Assembly (NCBI GenBank): GCA_033060915.1
Contig: CM065378.1
Location: 50,354,001 to 50,418,000 of the forward strand
From: Euryodendron excelsum
Lineage: Eukaryota; Streptophyta; Magnoliopsida; Ericales; Pentaphylacaceae
Reading direction: 5' to 3'
DNA: 64,000 bases
Every line of letters begins with the position of its first letter. Within the stretch, counting starts at the first letter, position 1. The position numbers and the translations under genes are program-made. Below, piece after piece: positions 22,591 to 34,080 of the stretch. The notes under the pieces were generated by a model that was not told the DNA's origin, made no database searches, and saw only the letters and a list, made by a program, of their open reading frames with translations.

Positions 22591-22974
22591 TATTTTCTTT
22601 GGTTCTGTTTGCTGCTGATTTTTTTTCCTTCTTTACGTTTGAATCAAATCAAAGGTTAGGTATAGAACTGGAATTTAAAGCTTTGGGCGTGAGGGTAGTT
22701 GAACGGCTGACCATCACGAGTCAGTTCGCAGCGCAGGAATGTTGGACAAATTTACAATTGCTCACCAACATAGCGATGTTACAATTTGACTTTGAGAAAG
22801 CGAGTATCTTTTACTCGCATCGATTTTAATAAAAATGATTTGAGAGCTTAATAAAATGATTAAGAGCGCATTACGAAAGAAAAATAAAACCCGAAATGGG
22901 TATGGAACGAAATGTAAGAGAAAGAACAAAATTAGACCTAGTTATAACAATGCATAAATATCAATTCAACTTAT
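22591..22974. promoter_or_regulatory. Upstream region of the minus-strand gene, up to the retrotransposon nest
   Basis: The only non-repetitive DNA between the TATA box of the minus-strand gene and the retrotransposon nest. It contains no convincing ORF or terminal repeat. The last five bases (22970-22974, CTTAT) are the target-site duplication of the outer solo LTR. Confidence 0.4.
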
Positions 22975-23755
22975 TGTTAAGAATTTATATTAAAAGAAAT
23001 GCTTGGGGTATTGTTTTTAGTATTTATAAATAAATAATTTATTTTATTTTAATAAAAATATGTGTGAGTAATGTTTATTTTATATTATTTATTTAATAAT
23101 TATATATGTGTGTTCCTTATTTTATATAGTAGATTATCTATTATGTAGAGTATGACTTACACATGAAATATTAGATCATCAATTCTTATGAAATATAAAT
23201 TTATAGTTCACAATCTTAAATGGAATTAGATATACCATCAATAAAAATGTAACACAAGATTTTAATAGGTCTGTCTTAACTATTGGAAACGGTATAGTTC
23301 TAGCTCCTTGTACTAATACACTTTGTGTGTATTAAAAATAACCGTATTGAAGTAATTATTTTTATACTGACTATATAAAATAATTAATACATTATGATTA
23401 TTATAAATGTTTATACTCCCAATCTTAATATAATTATTAGACACTTGAATGTAGTGCTTATTATTTTGCTTCACAGGAGAATGAGATTCTTTATGAGTCA
23501 ATAAATTTAGTGAGTTAGGCAACAAAATTATGTGTATAGTGAATATGAATTATTGATGGAATTCATGTCCCAATGCAGGGATTGATGATACTCCTTGAAA
23601 AAATTTATAAGTTTCGACTATGTCAAACCCTACATATGAACTATGAATCCGACATATCAAATAAGGTAAGTGAAAGGCCTCAAAGAATTTTAATATAATA
23701 GACAGGTATATGTGATCTTAACGTAGGGAGATAAATAAGTATTTAATAATATGAA

Positions 23756-26186
23756 TGTGATATCCCGAACCTTTATTTGTTTATATTAATGAGAATTTCT
23801 AGTATTTGCATTATTTAATGTTAATTATTACCTCATTTGGGTCAAGAGTGACCAATGAGAGCTTATGTTGTAGCTTAAGCCTATAGGGTGAGACACATGG
23901 AATTATTCTCATGTGTATCATCTTATATACTCTTATATACACACAACTCACACATTTTCAACCGGTTGAGAGAGAAGAGAGGGAGAAGAAGAGAAGAAAA
24001 AGAGGAGGAAGAAGCTTGAAAGAATAGATTAAAGCCAATAGAAGACTTAACCAAGCTTGAAGAAAGGTAAGACTTCATCTCTTTACAAAATTATATATGT
24101 ATATGTATTTATCTTATGTGATTTTGTTAGGTATTTGTATATATGTATCTAGGATAGTTGTTGTTGAGTTTGGAGGATCTCTTAGGTCCCATTTATATGA
24201 TTTTAAGAGCTTGAAACTCATTGATGAAGTTTGGGAGTGGTGGATTTGAAAAATTTCAAAATATGTAAAATGTTAGGGTTTTGAGTTCAATTCCTAGATC
24301 CCTTTGTTTTAATTGTTCTTCCTTCCCCATTTTGAGTTATTGTCATCCTTGTGAGCTAATCTTTGAGCCTTAAGAGTGTTAGGAAAGTATGGTTGAGTTT
24401 AGAGGCTTTTTAGAAAGTTTTGTTCGAATTTCTGCTGCTATGTAGCAGGACGTTCAAACGCCCAATATGACATTCGAACAGCCAGAGAGCTGATTCGGCC
24501 ATTTTGGCCTAGGCGTTCGAATGGCCCCTTGGGTGACCATTTTTTTGCAATTTGATCATAACTTGCCCAAGGAAACTCGGTTTTGAGCATCGTTTGAAGC
24601 GTTAGATGGTAGACGCATATATCTTTTCATCCATATAAAGTTTGCACCCTAGTTCCTTGTGAATTGTGAGTTGTTGGAGTTTGAAATTGCCCCAAATTCA
24701 TACCGACAACCTTGTTTTTCAAAATGTTAGCCCTTTTTCACGAGACCCAACTTCTACACCCAAAATGTGTTTTCGATCCTTAATCTATCAAGTTAAAGGC
24801 CTTTAAGCCTGTCTTCATACTAACCTAGAGTGTGTATCCTTTGTTCGGGGTTTGGGATGCGTTGAAAGAATCAATGTTCTGGGTTTCATACCTCACCCTC
24901 AACTTTATGATCTCGTTTTACGTTGGGACTTTGCCCTAGAGTTTAGTTTCGCTCTTCAATGGTGATAAGGAGGTGTTAGTGAGTCGAGGTCGAGAGATTT
25001 ATGTGTTTAGTCTCCGTTTATTTGTTATTGCTTTACCTTAAAATCTTGTATTGATGTTTCTATGTTTCTATATGAATTTTGTGTAGGAACACCTTGTTTA
25101 TCACATATTCAATTGGAGAGATGTGAGGAACGATATGCCATGAGTAAAACTATATTATTTTCCAAATTTTTAGGCTCACTTCTATATCATGCAATGTTTT
25201 CCATGTATTTCAATGCATTAATGTTATGTTCAATTACAAATGTTATATTTCAAGTGCATGCAAGTTATAGTTATGTTATGAATGAAAACCATAGACTATA
25301 ATGTTTAAATGAAAAAGATACTAAGTTTTCAATGTATGGTGCCAACTCGGGTTTTCTCATGGCAATACCTTAATCTAGCCCGATAGTCCTACGATAGGAG
25401 ATGAAAAATAAACTATCTACGTTGGGAGACATCCCTGGCCTAAAGAGCCTTAGCGTGACCTACATGATTATTATGAAGCCTAGCTCATATGTCGAGTTGT
25501 AGCACACTTATATTTTGAATCAAGAACTATAATATGTCCACATGCTTTACGACAAGTTATGAAATGCTATATTAAGAATAATGTTATGTTACATCTCTTC
25601 TTATCATACTATGTTTTGAAATATTGAAACGTTTCAAATGATGTTTATGTTACCTATGAGTTCCAAGCATACGCTTATACATTCAAAAATTCATATCCCT
25701 ATGCATAAATGACGATCTATCCTTATACATTGGATATAAGTGCTCGTCCATGATATTTTCTCGCTCATGCATCATTGTTATTTACTAAGCATTAGTTTAG
25801 GTTTCTCAAATGATTTTTAGGTAGCCAATCCGGAAGGTCCTAAAGCGAGGTCATATGTGAATTTTGAGTTACGGCCCATGGACCTATGTTTTGTGATATA
25901 TTTGAGGGTTAGACCCCAATGTTTTGTAACGGTATAAATGTTATTACCTTAATGAGCCTTGATTAGGCTCATATGTATATCATGTTTTGGATTAGTTACA
26001 GTTTTGCAATGTATGACACAGATAATGTTTTCAAGTTATCAAAAGTTCTATTTTCTGCTATTATGCATCATTTTATATGGTTATGCACAGGTGATCAACC
26101 AGTTTATGTTACGCGGCCTTAAGTAGCCTTGCTACTGGCCGGTCATATACCCTAAATCCATATAGGCCGGGTTATGGGGCATGACA
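23756..26186 (+). mobile_element. Tekay-like (chromovirus) solo LTR, 2431 bp, inside the outer LTR
   Basis: Starts TGTGATATCCCGAACC and ends GGTTATGGGGCATGACA, the end signature I know from Tekay/Del-type Ty3/gypsy LTRs (TGTGATACCCC...GGGGCGTGACA). Flanks are ATGAA (23751-23755) and ATAGA (26187-26191). The uninterrupted sibling LTR reads ATGGA at the same place, so both are one-step variants of a 5-bp duplication. There is no second LTR or internal region, so it is a solo LTR. Promoter-like TTATATACTCTTATATACAC lies near 23922-23941, and a GA-rich leader at 23963-24010. Short frames inside are not genes. Confidence 0.75.
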
Positions 26187-26581
26187 ATAGAACGTGAAAT
26201 ATAACTTAATTTACAATGATAAGGAGTACAATTATAATTATTTAATGGTATAAATTATAATTTACATAAATAGGAATTAATCCTAGTTAGATTAGAAATC
26301 CTTATTTGTATAGAAAACCCTAGTTATACTAATCATGTGGTCTCTACTGTACTTCTATGTTTACATGCTCTAAGAGTTGCTAAAGTTACGATTTTATAAT
26401 CTCAGATAAACGTTATTGTGAGAGATAAAAACCCTAGTAGCTGCGAATCTACTCTCTCTAGAATAAGGCGTGTACGAGTGATATAGCAAAAGTTTGAAAG
26501 TCGAGTTTGAGCAATTAATTCGTACTTTTTGTTGTTACTTGTTGTTCGAGATCAAAGAAGAGAGATTTTGAAATTCATACC

Positions 26582-27885
26582 TGCTGGGGACTGCGAAATT
26601 TTTCACAACCTGGCTACAGTCGATACGCATAACACCAAAAAATTCTGATCTGATTAGTATAACTTAATTTACGTGATCAGAATCATACTTTCAAGATCCC
26701 TCTAGTATGATCCCGAATAACAAGTAATAGCAACAGACACGAATCAATTACTCGAACTTAACTTTCGGACTTCTGTTGTATCTCTCGTACATGTCTTATT
26801 TCAAAGAGAGTGGGCTCACAACTGTTAGGGTTTCTCTTCTTCACAAAAACGTGTATCTCTCAATTATGAGCAAATCTAACCCTAACTGCTCTTAGAGTGC
26901 GTATATATAGAGACTAAAGTAGGGATCATAGAATTAGTATAACTAGGGTTTCCTATGCAAATAAGGATTTCTAATCTAATCAGGATTAATCCCTATTTAC
27001 GTAAATTATAATTTGTACCGCTAATGAATTATAATTGCACTCCCTGTCATACTAGGAATTATATTTCGAGCTCCATATTATTAAATGCTTATTTATCTCC
27101 CCACGTTAAGATTACAGATACCCATCTATTAAATTAAATTACTAACAATTAAATTTAATAGACTTATTTAATTTCTTAAGATCTTCCATTTGACTTATTT
27201 GATATGTCGAATTCATAATCTACCAACAGAATTTGACATAATCAAAACTTATAAGTTTTCTCAAGAAGGTATCATCAATCCTTATATCGAAACGTGGATT
27301 TCATCAATAATTAATATTCACCATACACGTAATGTTATTGTCCAACTTATTGAGTTTATTGACCCACAAAGAATCTCACTCTTTTGTGAATTAAAATAAT
27401 AAATAATATATGCACGCGTCTATTTATTATATTAAGATTAAGAGCATAAACACTCATAATAATCATGAGGTATTAATTGTTTTATCTAGTCAGTATAAAA
27501 ATAATTACCTCAACAAGGTTCTGTTCAATACACACAAAGTGTACTAGTGCAACGAGTTGGAACTTTATCGTTCCTCATAATCAAGACAGACCTACTAAAA
27601 TCTTGTGTTACAGTCCTATTGATGATGTGTCTAGTTCCATCTAAGATTGTGAACAATAAACTTATATTCCATAAGAATCGATGATCTGATCATTCGTGTA
27701 TAAGCTGTACTCTATACATCAAATCATCTACTATATAGAATAAAAGACACACATACATAATCATTAAATAAATAACGTAATGCAAATATTGCTCACACAG
27801 ATTCTCATTAAAATAGAATAACTAATTTATTAATAAATACTAAAACCATTATACAAAATATGTCTTTTAGTATAAATCCCTAACA
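26582..27885 (-). mobile_element. Solo LTR of family X in reverse orientation, 1304 bp
   Basis: Read on the minus strand it starts TGTTAGGGATTTATACTAAA at 27885 and ends CAGTCCCCAGCA at 26582. It is bounded by a perfect 5-bp duplication ATACC (26577-26581 and 27886-27890). It aligns end to end with the outer plus-strand LTR, for example CTTAACGTGGGGAGATAAAT here against CTTAACGTAGGGAGATAAAT there. It also preserves the empty sites for the Tekay-like and Ogre-like insertions. A TATATATA promoter motif (minus strand) is near 26902-26910. The 69-codon frame at 27190 is not a gene. Confidence 0.85.
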
Positions 27886-29602
27886 ATACCTGCTACTGTT
27901 CGAAATCAAAACAAAGAGATGTTGGAAGTATAATACTAATCACGTAGATTATTTTATGCTAAATAGATCAAAATTGTTTTGGCATTATGCGTATTGTAAG
28001 CACCTCGTTTTTGCTCGTTCAGCAATCTCCAGTCCGACCGGATCTAGTTTTCAAAACATCACAACAGGTGCAAGCTTAAGATAAGCCTTTCAATCTCCAA
28101 TCCAGCCAACAGGTCACTTCTCGAACTCGCAAGGACCTGCTGGAGCCATAAGCATCATCATTCCAAACAATTTTCTAGACCAAGCGGTCTCGTAAACCAA
28201 CACCATCTAGGTAGCTTCCCGAGATCAGACAGTCTTGGGAACCAACACCTTATCAAATTCTAGACGGTTCACTTCTAGCGTTTGCTAGCCCGCCAATGTA
28301 GAATGTCCGTCATTTGGTAGTTCCCTGAGACCAGGCGTTCTCAAAGACCAACACCACCCTCACAGGTAGTTTTCTAGGACCAGGCATTCTCAGAAACCAA
28401 CACTACTCTACAGGTAGCTCTCTAAGACCAGGCGTTCTTAGGGACCAACACCGCACATGTAGTTTCTGGGACCGGGCAGTCTTGGGAACTAACACCTAGG
28501 TCAACACCGGCGCCTGCTAGCCCGACTCGATGAACAATGACCAAACTTGCCCCTTGGGCCTCTAGGCGCGCTTTGAAAAAGTTCAAAATCCCTCAAAACA
28601 GTAAGTCCATCTTTCCAAAATGTTACTAGACTGTTAGGCATCCCCCGCACGTCATTTGGTCCTATTCAAGCTAACTCCAGTTAAAATGACGATTTTACCC
28701 CTGAACACCTCAACACTGTACAAACCCCATCGAATGGTAAAAGACTTTCCTGAAAACATCCCTGAATGACTCGGTACACTTAACATGACATTCTGATCAA
28801 TTCTTGACCATTTCCAGCCTCAACCAGCCAAAATAACCATTTTGCCCCTGGTGACTCGAATGTGCCCCAAAAAAACACTGGTCTTAGGTTACTGAACGGC
28901 AGATCTCGTCATACACACCTATCTAACCTAAGAGAGACCTCACGGTGCTAAACACTCATGACTTGACAAAAGTTCCCCGAAGCGTCTCATAAACGCTATG
29001 CCAAAACTGTCCTTTTCCAGATTCCTTGGTTGTAACGCACCGTCAAATAACTTGGGAAATGTGTAAACTAGGGAATTCTCGAAAGCTCGTTCACAAGCTT
29101 TTCTATTGATATGGCTCAATCGGATATATCGCTTTCTGAAGCTCCTCATCGTATGGCTCGAAAACTACTACGTTCAACAACCCTGGAGCGTCTCGTAGAC
29201 GCTCCGCCAATGTTGACTTTTTCTCCAATTCCCTGATTGAAACGCACCGTTAAACGACTTGAGAAATGCGTAAATCAGGAAATTCCTGAAAGTATTTTAG
29301 AGTACTTTCCATTGGTATAGTTCGATCGAAGAGATCGCTTCTTAAAGGCCTTGATCACACGACATTAAAACAGCTACTTTCGAACCGCCACGGAGCGTAT
29401 CACAGACATTTCGCAGAGATGCCATTTTATGCACATTTCCTGAGATAATATCTCACACTTCTGAACACTATTCCAACTTCTCGAAAACACGAAAGTTCGC
29501 AAAAAACCCTAGGAGAATACCCCAGGTGCAACCGACTCCTCCAAAACCTTCCTGGTTGGCTCAATTATCGAGGCAAAGTTTAAACAAACATTCTTGATAA
29601 CG

Positions 29603-29775
29603 GAGCATATGCTGCATGCGCCTAGATTTTGATTAGATCGACCAAATTTTGATCAATCGTCAAGATTTAACCAGTACACAGGGTGTCACGTGTCATCTTA
29701 GCATTGGAGTAGTATTGGCACATGTGTTACATGCGCCACGACAAATTTTGGCTAGGCGAATGTAGGACATGCACC
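29603..29775 (+). promoter_or_regulatory. Three imperfect palindromes upstream of the LTR TATA box
   Basis: Copies at about 29603-29622 (GAGCATATGCTGCATGCGCC), 29716-29738 (TGGCACATGT-GTT-ACATGCGCCA) and 29755-29775 (GCGAATGTAGGACATGCACC). Equivalent triplets stand before the TATA box of the other two Ogre-type LTRs, and another triplet is in the 3' UTR at 42463-42561. The spacing to TATA suggests a binding-site cluster; this is inference. Confidence 0.5.
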
Positions 29776-29794
29776 AGGCTTATTCCAGATTGCC

Positions 29795-29802
29795 TATAAA
29801 TG
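29795..29802 (+). promoter_or_regulatory. LTR TATA box
   Basis: TATAAATG preceded by GCC and followed by a C-run (CCAGCACCCCCC). The same arrangement recurs at 46998-47005 in the 3' LTR and at 60452-60459 in the separate LTR to the right, which supports it as the real promoter. Transcripts would start near 29825. Confidence 0.65.
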
Positions 29803-31050
29803 CCAGCACCCCCCTTTGCATATTCGAACTCCGAAATTAATGCGAAGCTCTCCTGAAACTGCTCCAGAACCTCGAATCTCCATACACATTCCACTCCTCC
29901 AACACTTAGGCTAGATTCCACCTCTCTCAAGCCTATACACTTCACCAACATAGCCTTATATACAATTAAATACTCCCTTCCAGCCCCTCAAGCCCTCTTG
30001 AGTCATTTAAGTTCAAGTCAAGGCATCCATTGAAGACTGCAAGCATATTGAAGGCAAAAGGTGGTATCTCTTTTACATTTTTGTCATCCCCCACTCTTCT
30101 CTTCTCCCTTCTAGCCTACTTGAGCTATTCTTTATTTTAACTCCCATCTTTAGCCCCTTTTTCTTGCATGTTTGAGCCAAGAGAGCTCTCAGTTCATGCT
30201 TAGAAGAAAGCTAGTGGGAGCTACCATGTGAGGGGATCTCTCACTAGCCTACTTTAAGATGATATGACCTAGGAGCCCCTTGATTATGTGGTGTAGCCTA
30301 AAAGTCTTGTATGTATTCATGACCCCCTTGTATTTTGTTAACTTGATCATGTCTTGTGTGCTTGGCTTTATTTTCATGTTTCTAACCATGTGCTACAAAA
30401 CTTGTAATACTCTTATTTTCATGCCATTTTCAAGTTCAATATTCCTCTCAAAATGGTTCCAAGAGTTGACTCTTTGAAGTTTAAGGTGAGATCTTAGAAA
30501 TCATGCTTTAGAAAATCTCCCACTAACCCCTAGCTCATACTTGTGCATCATTGCATTTTAACTTGCATAAGAGTTGCCTTCAAATTCTCTAATTTTCAAG
30601 GTTTCCATTCTCTTAAGTTAGTGGTTGGAATGGCCCCATGGAACCCTCTCTTGAGTGGTCTCCTTTTTACTTGGTCATATGAACCCTACCTTATTAGAAT
30701 GGTTTCCTTTAAAAATGGCTTTCAAAATCCTTTTCCCAAAAATGGTTTTCAAAATATTCATTATCTCCATCTTTACATTAACAATGATTTTTCAAAAGTT
30801 GTCATTATTATGTTGATTCTTGAATCCCATACTTTTGTCAAGATAATGGTTATGATGGTCATAAGGAAGCCCTCTTTAGACTGGTTTTCAAACACTAACC
30901 ATATAAACCACACTCTTGGCTAGAGTCAAATTTTGATGGAAATGATCTTCAAAAAGGTTGTCAACCAAAGTCATTTACATAACATGACTTGTTTTTCAAA
31001 ACTCTTTCTAAAAATGCATTAAAACCACATTTTAAAATCATCTTCCAATT

Positions 31051-31330
31051 CAACCCTAGGTTAACTTAACCCTCGTTATTCAACCCTAGGTTAACTTGAC
31101 CCTAGTTACTCAACCTTAGTTTAACTTGACCTTAGTTACTGAACCCTAGGTTAACTTAATCCTATTTGTCCAACCCTAGGTTAACTTAACCCTAGTTATC
31201 CAACCCTAGGTTACCTTGACCCTAGTTGTCCAACCCTAGCTTAACTTGACCCTAGTTGTCCAACCCTAGGTTAACCTAACCCAAGTTAGTTAACTCTAGG
31301 TCACTTTAGCCCTAGGTTAGCCTAACCCGA
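31051..31330 (+). repeat. 30-bp minisatellite in the 5' LTR leader
   Basis: About nine units of CAACCCTAGGTTAACTTGAC followed by CCTAGTTRYT, with scattered substitutions and decay to the right. Equivalent arrays occur at 48255-48600 and 61758-61995. Confidence 0.85.
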
Positions 31331-32744
31331 GTTAGTTAACTTTAGGTCACCCCTAACTTTCGACCAACCCAATCTAGGTTAGTATGCTTCAAGGTTCCAA
31401 CTTACGGACCTTTTTTTTTTATTTTTAAATCATCTTTCTATTCGAAACTATTCCCATACCCCATTTTTCAAAAACCTCCCACTCTCTTGAAATCAACTCC
31501 ATAACCATTTCAAATGCCCCCACACTCTATCTTCAAAGTGTTCTAAAAAATGTCTTTAAGAACTCACAATCCTAAGGTGTTCCTACCCTTTCCATAGTTA
31601 GGGATTCCAAAGGAATGTGTTATGTCAAGAACAACCTCCAAGGTTGTTTATATTAGAGTTCCAAAGCCCTAGGTCTTCCTAAAAACTATTTTAGAAAACT
31701 GTTTAACACTCTAAAATCATACCTCCATGGTTTTCAAAATATAACTACAAAATATTTTCAAAGCTCTCATGAGTTATTCCAAAGCATTTCCAAAACTCTC
31801 TTGAGTTGTCCTGAAAATATTTCAAAACACTTCAAAACCCCTTTTCAAGAATTTCAAAGTTCTATTTCAAAACACTCCAATATTCAATTTCAAGTGAAAA
31901 CTCTCAAGTTCTCTTTTTCCAAAGACCACAAAATGTCTTCAAACTTTTCCAAAGATCACAAAATGTCTTCAAACTTTCCAAAGGTTCTAATGCACCTATT
32001 TTCCGTCGACTCTTGCTTGAACTATGAATGGCCTGATTCTCGCCGAATGAGATACGTAGGCAACCTAAAATGGTGCGGTCATAACTTCTATTTTAATTTC
32101 AATCTCCTTTTCAAAAATTTCAATCATTTCAAAGTTTTCATTTCAAAATTCTTCAAAACTCCCATGTCTTTCCAACTTCTTCTAAAACTTGCATCATGCA
32201 TCATTCATCCAAAAAGAGATGACTAAACCTCGTTTTCAAAAGTTCTAAAGTGGATATTAAGTGGACAATGGTAATTGTTTATTCTAAGTGAGTGAACAAA
32301 GGGTGATTAGACATTTAGGTACCGAAAGGGTAGGGTAGGGTGATGATCTTAGAATATCTTCCCTACACGTAACCAACCCCCGGACTATAGATTTCTGTTT
32401 TCGAAAGGCCAAAATAGAGTTATTTTTAAAAAAGGCTTAAAACTTCCAAAGGCTGCCAAACAACCTATTTTCTTAAAAACCCTCTCTTGAGGAGATTTTC
32501 AAAAATCGTTTTCAAAAATCCTAAGTTTAATCTTCGGATTAACACTTTGTTTTAGGTGCCTTAACTCAGCTTAATCAAGTTAGGTGGCGACTCTTATTTT
32601 CCTAAAAAACCCTTAATCAAACTAATTTTCAATTCAAACCTAGTCGCACTTATCCTTCTAGGAGGATAAGTTCTAGTGACAGAGTTCCGTGCTTTTGTTT
32701 TCGAGCCGAAAAGACATTGGACTCAAAAACTGGGGCCCGACAGC

Positions 32745-32762
32745 CGGCGACTCCACTGGGGA
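32745..32762 (+). other. Primer-binding site (tRNA-Arg type)
   Basis: CGGCGACTCCACTGGGGA starts 2 bases after the LTR end. It matches the complement of a tRNA-Arg 3' end (TGGCGACTCC-G/A-CTGGG...) except for C instead of T at the first base. tRNA-Arg priming is characteristic of Tat/Ogre elements. Confidence 0.7.
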
Positions 32763-34080
32763 CACTTAGAGGGTTAGGCCGTTAACATGTCTCTTCACCG
32801 TTCACTCACCCTGAATCTCCAGTTACTTTGTTCAGTTTTATCCACTTTTAAATTTTTCCAAGTTTCCAAAGCAAATCTTATTTTTCAAAACGATTTTAAA
32901 TAAGTGTCATCACTTGCATTTATTGCTTACATTCATGCTCTTACGTTAATCATCCATTTCGCCTTGCATTGAGTTTTTCGAAAAGCTACTAACTATTTGT
33001 ATTTTTCTTTTGTAGGTGGACCTTTTGTTCACATTTTATTTCATGTTTTACTTATTTTCATGTACTTGATGAATGAACAGGATCTGATGTGTGTTGTTGG
33101 GTCCTTTCCTCCATTTTCGAAAACTCCACACACACTTGGTGCGCTCACTTATATTTGCATCTTACATATATTACTTGGTTACTACCCTTCTAGATAGAAG
33201 AGGGAATAGTATATTGACTGTGGGCGGATGTTGTATTAATTTTTTAGCATACGTTCTCTTGATAGTTCCCTCGCTCGAACCACCAACCAAAGATGGAGTT
33301 TAGGGTAGACGCTGGAGGTTTGAAGGTTCAGGAACCAAGCTTTTTAGGAAGCATTAGCAAACTCCCAACCTTATGCTCATATAGCACCCCATGAATAGCC
33401 GAACCTTTACCGGATTTAGGACATGCGCGTCAATTTCAAAACCAAGGAAGAAAGGGCGACCGCTTTATTTTCCCTTATATATTCTGTTCAATTCATGCTG
33501 TTATACTATTCAATTCATGCCATTCTATTATGTATATGCATCATAACTACTCATGTATCAGAGATTCATTCCAAGACAAGAGTTCTCAAAGTAACTCAAG
33601 TTGTTGCATCTTCATGCATCTAATCAACCCCCAGAGAAAGGCCCAATGACCTTCTCGCTCAAATGAAGCCAACCCAAAACTCTTAAGGGTACCAAGAGAT
33701 CCTAAAGATTCATAAGATGCATCCAAGTCATCTTATAAAGAGGGGCCCTAATTCCTCCCTGCTCATGGAGATAGGGTTGCCAAGAAGACGAAGGGGCAAT
33801 TCAAATCAAGGTCTCTTACCAACTTCTGTTCAAAAAGGCGAATCCGAAGACTCAAGAGTAGTTTAGGATCCCATGATGTAAATATGGAGTAGGCTTAAGT
33901 CCCAAGGAAAATATCCCCCCTCCCATTTCTATGTATTTTTTTGAGAAATTCTATGTACCAAAGCTTTTGGTGAGACTGCTAGCATTTTAGGTCACCATTG
34001 CTCCGAGAAAAGGAAAGAGAGGAACACAAGTGACCCCCATACTCTGAACGCTAGTCCTTACCCGACAGCGAGCAACATAA
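32763..34080 (+). other. Internal leader of the Ogre/Tat-type element
   Basis: Untranslated region between the primer site and gag. The first part (GTTAGGCCGTTAACATGTCTCT) is shared with the start of the internal region of the element at 63716-64000. Several short frames exist, none with recognisable protein character. Confidence 0.6.

Larger units (their letters stand above)
27995..32742 (+). repeat. 5' LTR of the Ogre/Tat-type element (4748 bp)
   Basis: Begins TGTAAGCACCTCG and ends GGGGCCCGACA. Internal order: a repeated 'agaccaggcgttctcagagacc' section (28140-28500), a U3 section with three imperfect CATGT/ACATG palindromes, TATAAATG at 29795-29802, a CT-rich start of the leader, a 30-bp minisatellite at 31051-31330, and a conserved GAATGAGATACGTAGGCA block at 32045-32062. 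With the TATA box 1.8 kb in, R plus U5 is about 2.9 kb. The 126- and 141-codon open frames at 30543 and 31801 lie in this non-coding leader. Confidence 0.9.

Noticed and set aside
30543..30923. 126-codon open frame at the same place and length in both LTRs of the Ogre-like element (also 47747-48127)
   Set aside because: The two LTRs are copies of one sequence, so shared length is expected by descent. The frame has no recognisable domain, lies in the long non-coding leader and is not preserved in the diverged LTR at 58962-63715.
31801..32226. 141-codon open frame (and its 118-codon partner at 48992) with repeated SKDHK-type residues
   Set aside because: Translated tandem repeat and low-complexity TTTCAAAA-rich DNA inside the LTR; repeat number differs between the LTRs.
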